Shown: piece after piece, positions 22,604 through 34,500 of the stretch
How the letters are laid out: each line of letters starts with the position of its first letter
How positions within the stretch are numbered: position 1 is the stretch's first letter
Source of the DNA: Chondrilla cf. caribensis
Taxonomy: Eukaryota > Porifera > Demospongiae > Chondrillida > Chondrillidae
Assembly (NCBI GenBank): GCA_964020155.1
Contig: OZ026546.1
Span: 1,441,414-1,505,413, forward strand
DNA length: 64,000 nucleotides
Reading direction: 5' to 3'
Program-made: the position numbers and the translations under genes
Notes under the pieces: generated by a model
The model's input: only the letters and a program-made list of their open reading frames with translations
Databases searched by the model: none
Told to the model about the DNA's origin: nothing

Positions 22604-22954
22604 TTAGCTGGAGCAAGCATGACATGTGTACTGTGCAGAGGGATCAGATAGAATAGATGATTGAATTCCCACACACAGCTGGTGGTACCACTCATTGCAT
22701 CTAGCACAGCAAACCATAGGGCCCCTTCTCTCATCCAACTTGTCCCATGGCAATCGGCAAATGCAATAAACTAGCACATCTTGTTCACATATGACACGTT
22801 GCTTTCTACTTCTTCGTTTTTCACAGGGGAAAGGCTCAATCATATTCTTCTCAAAACATTTGCCAAGGTGTACACGTAAGGCTGCTTGGTTGTATTTGTG
22901 ATCGTGGGGATCTTCATCCATGCACAAGGTCTTAGCAAAGGCATATTTTGACAT
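22604..22954 (-). pseudogene. Truncated C48 (Ulp1-like) peptidase end plus PHD finger
   Basis: A 116-residue minus-strand ORF. Its first third (YAFAKTLCMDEDPHDHKYNQ, then LRVHLGKCFEK) resembles the C-terminal helix region of Ulp1/SENP-type cysteine peptidases, downstream of where the catalytic Cys should be. The rest is a PHD-type zinc finger: YCICRLPWDK..., then MVCCARCNEWYHQLCVG, ending YTCHACSS and a stop. C48 peptidase followed by a PHD finger is a combination I associate with DNA-transposon-encoded proteins of marine invertebrates. The catalytic His/Asp/Cys part is missing upstream, where duplicated non-coding sequence begins, so this is a 5'-truncated remnant. A surviving single-exon PHD protein is less likely. 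Confidence 0.55.
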
Positions 22955-22959
22955 GTAAA

Positions 22960-23455
22960 CTTTTGTTCATTGTGTAGAAGTGAGAGCCTTCTGTATTGTA
23001 TATGCAGTGGAACTAAACTGAGTGATGTTGAGAAGGTTCTTAACAAAAGTGAAAGCCAACAAAAACTACATCCCAGGAGATCTCTTGAGCTCTCACCAAA
23101 TTTATCTTAATATCAATGACTCTTATAATGTTCTGTAAGTGCAACTCGATCACAATAACACAGTTTGCTTTGTTACCATTCACAGTATGGAACTGTACCA
23201 GTTCATAACACACAAACCAGGTGTTTGGCATGCTACATCGGAGGTTAATTTCTATGTCACTGTGTGTTTGTATTTTGCTGGGAATTTCATTGGATTTAAA
23301 ATGGTTTGATAGTAAGGTTTGTATTTAGGCATATTATGTAATAGAATATGTATACGTACACTCAACATTATGTGCAGGACATGTTATAAGGCGGCTGTAT
23401 ATACATGTCCCTGTGAGGAGTGCTGAGAGTAGTCTCATTGCATACGTATATTATA
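22960..23455. other. Duplication edge and unassigned sequence
   Basis: 22,962-23,110 duplicates 15,931-16,080. 23,110-23,455 contains a minus-strand open frame with protein-like composition (NTWFVCYELVQFHTVNG) but no splice sites or family I can support. Confidence 0.35.
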
Positions 23456-23964
23456 TAGAATGTACTAACTGATGCAATATTATAATTAAGTTAAACATAG
23501 GTACTGTGAATATACCACATACAGTGTTCATAACATGGGCTGTGGAACATTGGTGTTGCTAGGCAACAGTATTTCTATGTAAATACGTACATAATATTAA
23601 GTCAATTTTGTTATTGATATACATACATACATGTTTTTATTAAGATTTAAAATTGCTGTGGTTATGATCTTGTTGAATTCGAAATGGCTCGATAATGGGG
23701 TTTGTATTGTGGCAAATTATGTACACCATATTTACAAACACCCAAACACACATGTGCCACACACACACACAAACACGCCCGGCCACATGCACACACAAAT
23801 TTCAAAAACTCAGGTGGTTTCGTCTCAGTCATACAAAGTACATTATTATTGCAGTAAAATTGAAGAGTGAGTAAGCTAAATATAATACATCACTCTTAGA
23901 GTTAATGATTATCTGTTCTACAAGTTCTGGTATGTCTGTGGGCCTAGAGATCTTGAGGGATCAC

Positions 23965-24223
23965 TCAAGGCACCATCACTCCAAGGAAGGTGATCACAGC
24001 TGTAGCCAGCAATCCAATGAGTGGGAACTCCAGACCCATTGCGGCACTAGTTGGAGCACTAGGGCATGCTGGAATGAAGGAATAGTCAGTTTAACAAGTG
24101 CATTTTGTCCTTTAGTTGTCTATTAGTTACGATAATATTTTACATAGAATCAAAATTTTACTAGTTCTTTATATACTTAATATCCATCACACACAAACAC
24201 ACACACACACACACACATGCACA

Positions 24224-24257
<34 letters not shown>

Positions 24258-25789
24258 GCACAAGCACACATGCATGCATGTACACCACACACACACACAA
24301 ACACACACCCACACACACATGCACATGCACACTTGCACACACATACACACACACACGCGCGCACACACACACATAAACACACATGCATATGCACACGCAT
24401 ACACACGCACATACACACACACACATAAACACACATGCACATACACACGCACATACACACACACACATACACGCGCACATGCACACACACACACGTACAC
24501 ACACACATGCACGCACGCACATGCGTACACACACACATACACACACATACACATATGGGTAGTTGCAGCCTCTTCTGCTTCAGTAGTGGGTGTAACCCTC
24601 TTGTATGTACAGTTTATCACTGAAGGCTTGTATCTCATTGTGTGAAGGTTCCTTCCCTAGCTGTTTCAATCTGCACTATGTCATCAACCCTTTTTATGTT
24701 ATTTATTATCAAATCAGTTATTATTTATTTTCAACAAGGGTTGGGGTCCCATGCACATATGATGACACTGACAATAATATTATACATGTGTCAACTCTGC
24801 TACTCACATATGTTGAACATAGTACAGTTGTTGAACTTCAGACCCTTTGTAGCACTAGTTGGAGCACTAGTTGGAGGACTAGTTGGAGCACTAGGACATG
24901 CTGGAATGAAGGAATAGTCAGTTTAACTAGTGCATTTTGTCCTTCAGTTCATTAGTTACAATATACATAATTATTATATTGAACCAAAATTTTAATTTCA
25001 TTCTTCATCTATATGATACATGTATCTATCTGGATGTGACAGTCTTTTAGGATTGGAGATATAGGCTGTATGTTGATTTGCTATTGGTTGTATACATATA
25101 TACTTAGAAGGGGATTGCACCATATCCCAGAATTCAGCAGTTGTAGCCCCTTCTGCTTCAGTGGTGGGTGTAATCCTTTTGTATGTACAATTCATTACTG
25201 AAAACATGTACGTATCTTACTATATAAAGATTCTTCCTTGTTTTAATCTGGATTTCTATGTCATCAATCCCTTATTTATATCACGCATACATCATATGTT
25301 GGATTTGCATGCACACACATGAATATAATAACATTATGATATCCACTGACTTTGTATGTTTGTCAACTCTGCTACTCACGTATGTTGAATGTAGTACAGT
25401 TTTTCCCTTGTGGTTGCTGTCCTGTTTTGTAGTAATTCATCCCTCCTCCATTAGCAGCGAATAAATCTCTTAGTACTTCGTTGCAGACTTGTTGGTATCT
25501 ACTATTGCCTCCAGAACATTTGCAGGATTTGGCTCCACACTGTCCTATCTCATCATCATCGTATGCACCACAGTGAACGTGGTCTGTACAAGTGGATGTG
25601 GCCAGACCGCAGAACTGAGCTCTGAGGAAGGCCTCGCACTGGGCATCCACATTAACAGACACGCCAGACATGTAATAGTTGGCGTACCTACTCTTGTAGG
25701 TCTCAAACAATTCTTCCAAGTCAAGATCCACACGGACGGGTCCCGACCCAATTACATCTCTGCACACAGATCCAGTGTAATTTGTACAT
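23965..25789 (-). CDS. Cys-rich GPI-like gene, copy B, internally rearranged
   Basis: The Cys-rich exon (25380-25789) is intact, one codon longer than copy A and keeps its cysteines. The linker exon (about 25,095-25,210) has a 4-bp insertion at its start that can be absorbed only by using a shifted acceptor. Next is a hybrid exon (about 24,820-24,906): it begins like the C-terminal exon ([19 protein letters not shown]) but ends like the 3' end of the Cys-rich exon (TMFNI plus donor). A second linker exon (24,555-24,640) has lost its acceptor AG and runs into a CA microsatellite. The last exon (23965-24068) ends in the same hydrophobic tail as copy A. The array may be a partly functional rearranged gene or a pseudogene; the signal exon was not found. 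Confidence 0.45.
24187..24555. repeat. (CA)n microsatellite, about 370 bp, compound
   Basis: CA with CG, CATG and TACA interruptions. It has replaced the 3' half of a linker exon of the Cys-rich array. All reading frames through it are repeat artefacts. Confidence 0.95.
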
Positions 25790-26944
25790 CTGTATTATTA
25801 TGCAGTTCAAGGTGACAGCACGAGAGATTGATGCATATTATACGTATTTCACTAAATATATGTATACATATTATATTAAAATATGCATAATATGCATGAA
25901 GTAAGTATACTGTATGTATATAGAAAAAATAACTTAACATTGAAGTTGTCTGAGGAATAATGGTAGACTGGGTACTATGTCTACTATACACGGAATTTGC
26001 CTTGTGTGAAACCACAGTGAAATTGTCTTAAATGTATGAGTTGTCAGGTATGAATGCTGTCTTCTGTGCAAACTTACAGTAAGTTAAACTGTGAGTTCAC
26101 TGCAAAATTAGAAAGAAAGCAGAATCACTATTGCTAACTTTTGTTTGAAGACAGAACATTTTCATTTCCACAAATACTTTATGCTACTAATAGTAAAGGT
26201 TCAGACTGCTATATACCATGACAATACCATTATGAAATTTGACATACATCAACTGAGCTTTGTGGTGGCACAAACTATTATATAAATTCTCCTCAAGTTC
26301 AAAGGATCATGCCTACCACTGGGATTGGGTTAGTCTAGCTAGCTAGACTGTCCCTAAGAGGTGCCGAGGGGTGGAAAAGGGAAGGGACGGTCTATCCCAA
26401 GTAGTGATCAGTTCACACCTAAGCGTGTGACCATCCACCAATGAAATGCTACTGCCGAGAATCTTGGCAATGATATTCAGTGATTCAGATTAGTTAACTG
26501 TTAAGTGTTATGGAGGATCAAATAACATAAGTGTCTTTGGTAGCTGGGAATACTTACCCATCTGACAGTCAGATAAACGCTATTACTATTATTTATTTCG
26601 TATATCCAACCATTTCGTATGTTCGGATAAGTGAGGGTCCACTGTACTATTATTTTATAAGGACAAGATTCAATTGTTTATCTCCCGACCGGTCACGACA
26701 AGTTGCCGATCTTCAAGTGTATCTCATGGTGTCATACATTCCAACAAAGGATTGCAAACGAAGGAATGAGAACCAACACATTGAGTCCTAGTTGTGTCTC
26801 TGCTTTTATCTCTGATCAACATACAAGTGAAAAACTTTCACAAACGTATTTTGTCTGCTGCAAGTTCACAGAGTGGATAGAATTGTGTATTTTACCTGTT
26901 ATACGTATATTGCAAGTAACTACACAATATTACGGTTGAAGTAG

Positions 26945-27445
26945 AATCTTTGAGGAGGTACAGATGGTACACGTATCCAGTTAATCCTCACCTTTGGTCC
27001 TCATGGCTGCGAACATGAAGAACATGAAGAACACCAAATTAGCAATCATTTTATCCAGATACTGTACTTCACTCAGTGGAACTCTAAGGAGGTATTCCGA
27101 AGCTGTTCAGCACTGCCAGAAATGTACATGAATGTATGTCGGCCACCTTATAAAGTACTGGGAGCAGGTGGAACCTGTCATTGTAAGGTTGCAACCAGTT
27201 GGGAATAATGGAGGATGATAAATGCATGTTTCAACAAGTGCAAAGGTATTGCACCACCAATCGAAATAAAAGCAACAGATCATTTTATACAGATACTGTA
27301 TGTACTTCACCCAGTGGAACACTAAGGAGTTCTGAAGCTGCTCAGCATGCAAAAAATGTACCTGGAGGTATGTTCGCCACCTCATTAAGTATTGGGAATG
27401 GGTGGAGTCTGTCACTCTAAGGTTTCAAAGCAGCCAGTTGGGAAT
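26945..27445. repeat. Dispersed repeat, third copy, two tandem diverged units
   Basis: Close match to 18,765-19,275, with a few deletions in the first unit near GTTCAGCACTGCCAG. It is part of the segmental duplication. Confidence 0.6.
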
Positions 27446-28037
27446 AATGGGGTATGATAAATGCACGTGTTTCAATAAGTGCAAAGGTATACATTGTACC
27501 ACCTATAGGAATAAAAGCAACAGATCAGAAGTGTACCGAATATAATAATCCTTCGCTATATTATGTATACGATAATGTATAAGACTTAGTAGCGTTACTC
27601 TCATGGCAAATGGTATATTATATTTGAGAATTCACCACTGGAAACTTCAATCATAAACTTTAAGGCTACAGTACTGTGTAGTTCTGTACATGTGGAACAA
27701 CTATGTCATACTCAACATATACATGTATATAGACTACAAATCTGTTCAGGTCTACAGTCCAAGCACCCCTACCTGCATGCATCAGACTCATGCATTCATG
27801 TGAATTCCATGAGCTCTTGTATGAATGGCTTCATTCCATTTTTAGTAACAATTAACACATTATTATGATAGTGCATTGCTAATTTGTTACTGAAATTGGA
27901 CCCTTGGCAGGATTGTTACTAAAACTAGACAGCCAGCAGTCTTCCTATTACACAGATATTGAGGTTTGTAGGTGTGAAGTTACCATTATGGCAATTTGTT
28001 ACTGAAAATGCATGCTACTTATCTATATTTCTAGTAA

Positions 28038-28111
28038 CTACAGTGAATCCTCATTAATCTACCAAAAAATGCCAAAACGACATTGCAGCAGATTAATGAG
28101 AGTACACTGTA
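28038..28111. mobile_element. Short MITE with TACAGTGAAT-type termini
   Basis: CTACAGTGAATCCTCATTAATC at the left and its imperfect complement GATTAATGAGAGTACACTGTA at the right are about 72 bp apart. It is absent from the equivalent part of the first duplicated block. Confidence 0.55.
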
Positions 28112-28992
28112 TTTTTATGAGTAATTCCATGCATGTACACTTCCATGCCATAGTATAGTCCATATAATATACTCCCGTAATGTGATATGGTGTCTCGATA
28201 TTATGGTTCCACTAAGTATATAAACGTGTCTTAATAACCTGGAAATGTTTTAGAAGCTTAGGAAGTACTGTACTAATATTGTGGTACACATGCAATAATT
28301 TTGATGGTGCAGAAGACTTATACAGTGCAATAAACCATGGCCATGTATTGTAATAAATACATATATAGGCATGCACCATTGAATTGCATGTAAAAATATT
28401 GTCTAAACAATATACATGCAGAATTAAAAACGCATCATGCTTCCAATAAATCTTTGTGTTCAACTTTACCAATATGAAATTGCTAACGGTTTAATCACAA
28501 GCAGTGTATTATTCATTTTGTGAATTGCGCTCAAATATTACTCTAATTTCTATTTCCATCTTTTTCATGCATAAAGTACTGTTGCGGTTACGCATAAAAA
28601 CACATATATAATTATATGATAACATATTATATCTTTGTATGGGAAAAGCAACACAGAAGTCGATACAATATACACATACAATATCCCCACATTTTACGAT
28701 AGTACCTAATAATTCATACCAAATGACGTAGAATTGAGTTAGGCCATCATGGCAAATTTGTACAAATATTCAACTCTGTCAGTCAGTACTGCTATAAACA
28801 TCTTCTGTAAAACCTGACATGAACACTGTTCTTTGGTTTGATAGTGCCCAGTCCACCATCCTCCAACTCCAATGGTTCCTGGGAGTTGATACCACCACCG
28901 ATGTAAGATCGGAGTCCTATAACTGTCCCTTGCTGAGGATTAAGGCATCACACCCCTATTGACCATGTACACATGCTAAATGAAAATGTGTG

Positions 28993-28996
<4 letters not shown>

Positions 28997-29063
<67 letters not shown>
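28997..29063. repeat. (TG)n microsatellite
   Basis: Pure TG of about 67 bp, beside the P450 terminal-exon copy. It occupies the place of the 4.03-4.12 kb tract in the intact gene. Confidence 0.95.
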
Positions 29064-29064
<1 letters not shown>

Positions 29065-29235
29065 GTATATATCAGTGAATATAGCATATTGTACATTGTT
29101 TTTAGTATACAAAGTGCTATATTATTTGTACATCATTCACATTCAAGCAGCTTGCTTACCCAGGTACATATATACACAAACCTTTGTAAGTGGTACCATC
29201 TGCTCTGGTACTGAAGTTACCTTTATCACCATACA

Positions 29236-29266
<31 letters not shown>

Positions 29267-29272
29267 ATGTAC

Positions 29273-29334
<62 letters not shown>
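29236..29334. repeat. (TG)n microsatellite
   Basis: TG tract with a short GCGCGCG interruption and a duplicated TATAATTTTGTGGTG motif right after it. Confidence 0.95.
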
Positions 29335-29337
<3 letters not shown>

Positions 29338-30430
29338 ATTTTGTGGTGTGTATAATTTTGTGGTGTGTGTACATACATGGGTGTGTATGTTCATGCGCAT
29401 GTGTGTGACTACAGAATTGATAACATCACTCTATCACACCAGTGGTTCAGACATTAGCGTAAGAAACAATTTGAAGCTGGTTTGTATGTACACACTGGCT
29501 TGGAATTATAATAGGACGAATGTAAATAAAAACCTTCCACCATATTATACTGTATTTTACAGGGCATAAGTTGCAACTTCTATATGCATAAAACCGGCAC
29601 CATGTATTCTACATTATTATAAATGATGCATATTATATAATATATATGTACATTTTAACACAACAACAACAATATAATTATCATAATAACTATATAACTA
29701 CATAATAACATCACTAAGGATATGATAAGTAATTCTCAGTGCAATATATACACCGGATGTGTCATGTGGCACAATCCTGTGAATAAGCCGTGGAAATGAA
29801 ACTGTAAAAAGAAATTTACATATGCATTCTCTTACAGTCAAGGATATGGGTTTTCTCTTATATACCTGAACAAAAATTACTGCCATCATCAGTCTTGAGG
29901 AGCCAGACCAATTTGTACTAGACATCATTTGTACTAGACATCATTGTAAAATCCTGGCCTGATTCACTTGGACTTTATAAGAATAACCTCTATAAAAGGG
30001 ACACTCTGAATGAAGAGCCACATAAAATTAACCTCCCTATCAAGGACACCTCCTAAGGAACCAGAAATAGACTTTCCCACAGTGCTGAGGAGTGGACAAT
30101 CTCTCTACAGTGGACAGATAACGACATAGTTGGTCCCAATATGCCCTTTATGAGTTGCAATGTAAAATTGTCAGCCAGTAGCCCCAAATGTGTCCTACAA
30201 GATTTCTGTAGTCCTAACTCCTAACCCAAAACACAAGCTCGATGAGCGGTATGGTTATAGAATCTATGCCGAAACCCACACCATTGGTCCTTAGTTGGGC
30301 TGTCGTTAGGGGTGGTAAGTACGGGACTGAAACTTGTATTAACCAACTTGGGACAATATTGAAGGTTGATCACTAGCGTATTTTTGCGTTTTCCAAAATC
30401 TGTGACTATATAGGCCTACATGGTCTACCC

Positions 30431-30655
30431 ATAGGTAAGGTAGGCAGGGGTAATTTCGAACAGTCGTTAATTCGAACATGTCGAATTTCCACCTAATCCG
30501 GTCAATAATGAGCAGACCAAAGAATGCTGCTTCTCACCTGGTGTGTAAGGATTAAGAATATGAACTATAAATGACAGTTTATTGAAAATATTACGGTGAG
30601 AGACCAACTGTTCGGAAATAGACACTGTTCGAAAATACCCGCGCTTACCTTACTC
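30431..30655. mobile_element. MITE, about 225 bp, inserted in P450 remnant C
   Basis: The equivalent site in the intact gene (around 14,895-14,905) lacks this block, so it is an insertion. The ends are imperfect inverted repeats: TAAGGTAGGCAGGGGTAATT at the left and the complement of the right end, TAAGGTAAGCGCGGGTATTT, each followed by TCGAACAGT. No coding sequence is present. Confidence 0.7.
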
Positions 30656-31221
30656 ACTCACCTGTAGTACAAGTAGACTACAAGAAACACAAAGTCGCCA
30701 GCTGTGCGAGGCCGTATGTACTGGAAATTCAGGAAAATGGTTCCATTTTCAGTTCCAGAAGGAAGGTTTCAGCCACAAAAGGTGAAGAATCACAGAATTA
30801 AGCACTGGTATCTAGGGTTGTCACGGTTGATGGGAGGGAAAACATGACGTCATCATTGATTATGCAATCGCGGAGTGATGATTTTGTAAGAGTTTATGCT
30901 TGATAACCTTTTCTACTTTTACCTGCTGTAATTGTTTGTAGATCTTTACGGACTAATCGGTAAGTTCTCAAGTTTTCATCCAACTTTGTCACTAAGTATG
31001 TCTACTGATGATGTGGAGCGAAGACGCCGTCGAAATTGCAGAAATAGGTTATTACAATAATTTATGACTGAACTATGACCAAGTTATGTCTTCAAATATA
31101 TATTTGACTTCCAAAATGCACATATATCCCAAAATGCCCTCGAAGTTAACCCCTTTTATCCCATGAATTTAGCAATTATGGATTAGAATCTCATAAACTA
31201 GTGTGTATCCAGTAAATAGTA

Positions 31222-31283
31222 AATTCTATTACTGTACATTAGTTTAGCTATAGCTAAACTAATGTACAGCTAGTAATAGAATT
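31222..31283. repeat. Near-perfect palindrome upstream of the RdRP gene
   Basis: ATTCTATTAC, then TGTACATTAGTTTAGCT, is followed immediately by its complement AGCTAAACTAATGTACA and GTAATAGAAT. The arms are about 28 bp with a 4-base offset in the right arm. It may be a cruciform or a tiny foldback element, 260 bp before the RdRP start codon. Confidence 0.75.
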
Positions 31284-31544
31284 AATTTATTTAAAAATAG
31301 AAAATTGTTGTGTATACATAACAATTTGCTATTTTTCCAATCCAATCATGTTTGTACTTTTATGGCCTTTACCATGACGTGACAGTTCGTACTGATATGG
31401 ATGCAGTCTTAATGTACAACATAATAACATAATATATAGTATAGCATACTCACTGAAATGGTTATATTACGCAATACATAGCGTTTTCATTTTTTAATTT
31501 TCCTGCAGAGTCAATAAACTAGAAGCATACCTTTCACAGTCAAC

Positions 31545-34500
31545 ATGCCCACAAGGATTCTGTTATGTGGGGCAAGCTCTGTCGGGAAAACCACCTTAGC
31601 GACTGATTGGTGCTCCAAGCATCCCAACTTCATGCACATTCAAGAAGTGGCTAGAACTATTATGGAAAAACGTTCCATAACCCGTGAAGACCTTACGGCC
31701 TCACTCTCTGGTGATAAGAAGCTGTTTCTCAATCTGCAGTATTGGATCTTTGAAGAACAAAATGAGCTCGAACGCCAACACATCCAGAATGGTCATAGCT
31801 TCATCTCTGACCGGGGACCTGACCCACTTGCGTTTGCTTCTTTCTACGCCGACAGTGCTGCTGCAGAGAAACTCGCGAGTACACCTTCCGCTATCAGCTG
31901 CCTGGAGCGCTATCGGGACTGTCTTATCGTTATCTTGAGTCCACTTGAGAAATGTTCCGATGACGGTGTTCGATTGATGTCAGCAGAATATCGGGACAGA
32001 ATCCTCTTCACCGAATGCCTTTGCTCTCTTCTACGCAATTATGGTCTACCCTATGTGTACTGCAGTGTCACTGACCGTTATGAAAGACTTTATTTCCTGG
32101 AGCAGGTTGCAAAACAGAAATATCCTCTGAGTGTGGTGGGGAATAAAGACCCGCTATTCAACAACATCCCCTTCCTCAGCAAGAAGCCCTCAAAGCCAGC
32201 TCCGTACTACATTCAGGCAGTTGTGATCACAGAAGAGAGCATCACAACCAGTTATCAAAGGCAAGAAGGTAATCGTATGATGTCTCGCTACAATTCTGAC
32301 CAATTTGTAACTGTCACGTTTGATCGTTTTTTGAAGTCAGAGTTCATCATTAGCTTTTTAAGCAATGATGTAAGGATAAATGGTGGAGAATATCACTTCC
32401 TTGGCTGTAGTACAGGTGGTCTCAAGGAGAGAACCTGTTTCTTACTCAAAGGCCCAGCAAGCCATGTGAAGGAAGTGCTACAGGAGTGTGGCTCTTTCAT
32501 CGATATCAAAAGCCCATCAAAAATGTTGAAGCGTATTGGACTTCTGTTCTCAAAATGCCAGCAGACTCATGTTACCCCGGCTGATATCAGCTATGAACCC
32601 GACATAGAGACTACTACTGGAAACTTCACTGATGGCTGTGGACGAATCGGCTTGCAACTGGCTTCAGACATTGTCACCAGATCCAATTTACCTTTAGATG
32701 ATGGTTACATCCCATCTGTTTTCCAGATTCGATTTGAGGGCTGTAAAGGTGTACTAGCGGTTGACCCCAAATTGAAGCCTACCTCCATCCAAATTCGGCA
32801 TTCCATGAGAAAATTCGAAATGGGATGTAAGCCTTTCAAAGATATATGGTTGTGTGACCATTCGAGGCCGTATTCCTATGGTCATCTTAACCGCCAGTTT
32901 ATCACTCTGCTGTCAGCACTTGGAGTGAAGGATGAGGTGTTCCGTCAACTTCAAAAGGACCACTTCGAACGCCTCCAACTGATGACACAGAATGCTGAAG
33001 TAGCTGTGCAGATATCACACTGGAAGGCCCGGCCTGATCTTGCAGCCAAAATTGCAGCTACGAGAAATCTACAAGAAGACAGATACATTCAGCGAGAACT
33101 AACGCACATCAAGAGTAAGCTGATTGACAAAATGGACAAGCTCAGTATCCTGGTACATGAATCTCGCAACGTATTTGGTGTATGTGATACACACGGGGTG
33201 CTCAACTATGGTGAGTGCTTCTTCCGCCCAACCGTTTCCGGAACACCGAAGACTCTCCATGGAATGGTGGTGGTGTGCAAGAATCCTTGTTACCTTCTTG
33301 GAGACGTGCGTGTTTTGACTGCCATCAGTGACCCTCGTGTGAAAAAGCTCGAACATCTCACAGATTGCATTGTATTTCCAACTACCGGTGACAGACCACA
33401 TCCTGCCGAAATTGCAGGATCAGACCTTGATGGGGATCAATATTTTGTTAGCTGGCAGAATGATCTCATCCCTGAACGCCTTCACCCTCCGTATAGTTAC
33501 CCTTCCAGTGAAATACCACCAACCGAGGTCACATCAAGAGACTTGCTGACCTTTTTTGCCAACTTTGAGTCTGATGTTGGTAAAATAGATGGATACTACA
33601 AGTATTGGGCCGAATTGAAAGGAGTTTCGAGTTCGGAGTGTCAGCAACTAGGAGAGCTGTTCGCAAAGAGTGTGGATGCAAGTAAAACTGGTGCCACTTG
33701 TCATGTCCCCAAACACCTCATACCCCCAAGAAAGCATTCGAGTAAGATCAATCAGGACAGAATTTGGAATCAGCTCCTGTTAGTGGCTGGCCAGAAGAAG
33801 AAAGAACTGAAATCAAAGATGATTGCAGGAGATTCAATCATACCTGCCATAGCAGAGGATTTCGTCAACAATATCATCCATGATGACCTTACTGATGTGA
33901 CTGATTATCGTCTTTTCCGCTTTGCACGTACTTGGTGCAATGGCCAAGGCTACACGGAAGAAGAGGCACTTCGACAATTGTGTAATCTGTCCGATGGTAT
34001 TCACTTCGGGCACTTTTCCCTGGATCAGCAAGTGGAGGCCATTGATTGTGGCATCCCCACTCCGCTAATTACCAACGCTTTGAACAAATCAAAGCTCTTA
34101 ACACCCGAGATGCTACAACCTTTCCTCCTTCACAGTCCTCACTGTCACTGGCGCTTCTATCTCTCCACAAATCAAGTCGATTTTGAGTGGGTCCACATGC
34201 TTCGTGCATTGGAGAGGTATCCGGAATCCTTTGTCGTTTTACAGCTCCAAAACGGAGTCTGTGTTGTTCTGCATTTCTTGAACAGCCTCTCATTTGGGGA
34301 CAGACAGAAATTCACAGCAGGATCGGCCTCTGCCTACATTTTCTCTGGCAAGTTTGCTTACCGCGACCGGCATGTTCTGGGACAAGAATACAGTTACGAT
34401 TTGAGCAATGATCTGTTTCAAATCTACCGTGGGGAAAGGAATCGTTCGTTTCTTTGGCTCGGACACCCAAAGCCTAAGAAACACAAGGACCTTGACAGTG

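Larger units (their letters stand above)
23455..28756. repeat. Segmental duplication, copy 2 (partner 16,081-20,672)
   Basis: Collinear with copy 1 from ATAGAATGTACTAACTGATG to GACGTAGAATTGAGTT. It contains Cys-rich gene copy B, the two-unit dispersed repeat and the AT-rich tail block. It continues directly into a copy of the P450 terminal exon, whereas copy 1 joins P450 remnant B. Confidence 0.8.
28792..30746 (-). pseudogene. Cytochrome P450 remnant C
   Basis: It retains the terminal exon (28792-28878, EPLELEDGGLGTIKPKN, stop two codons later than in the intact gene), intron sequence around 29.4-29.6 kb, the first bases of exon 8 (near 29,785-29,805) with its flanking intron, intron 1 sequence (30,150-30,400), and exon 1 (30662-30746). 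Exon 1 has TGA at codon 6 (MEPFS then stop) and a 2-bp length change. All central exons are gone. The upstream region with the CRE-like site is preserved to about 31,195. Confidence 0.8.
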
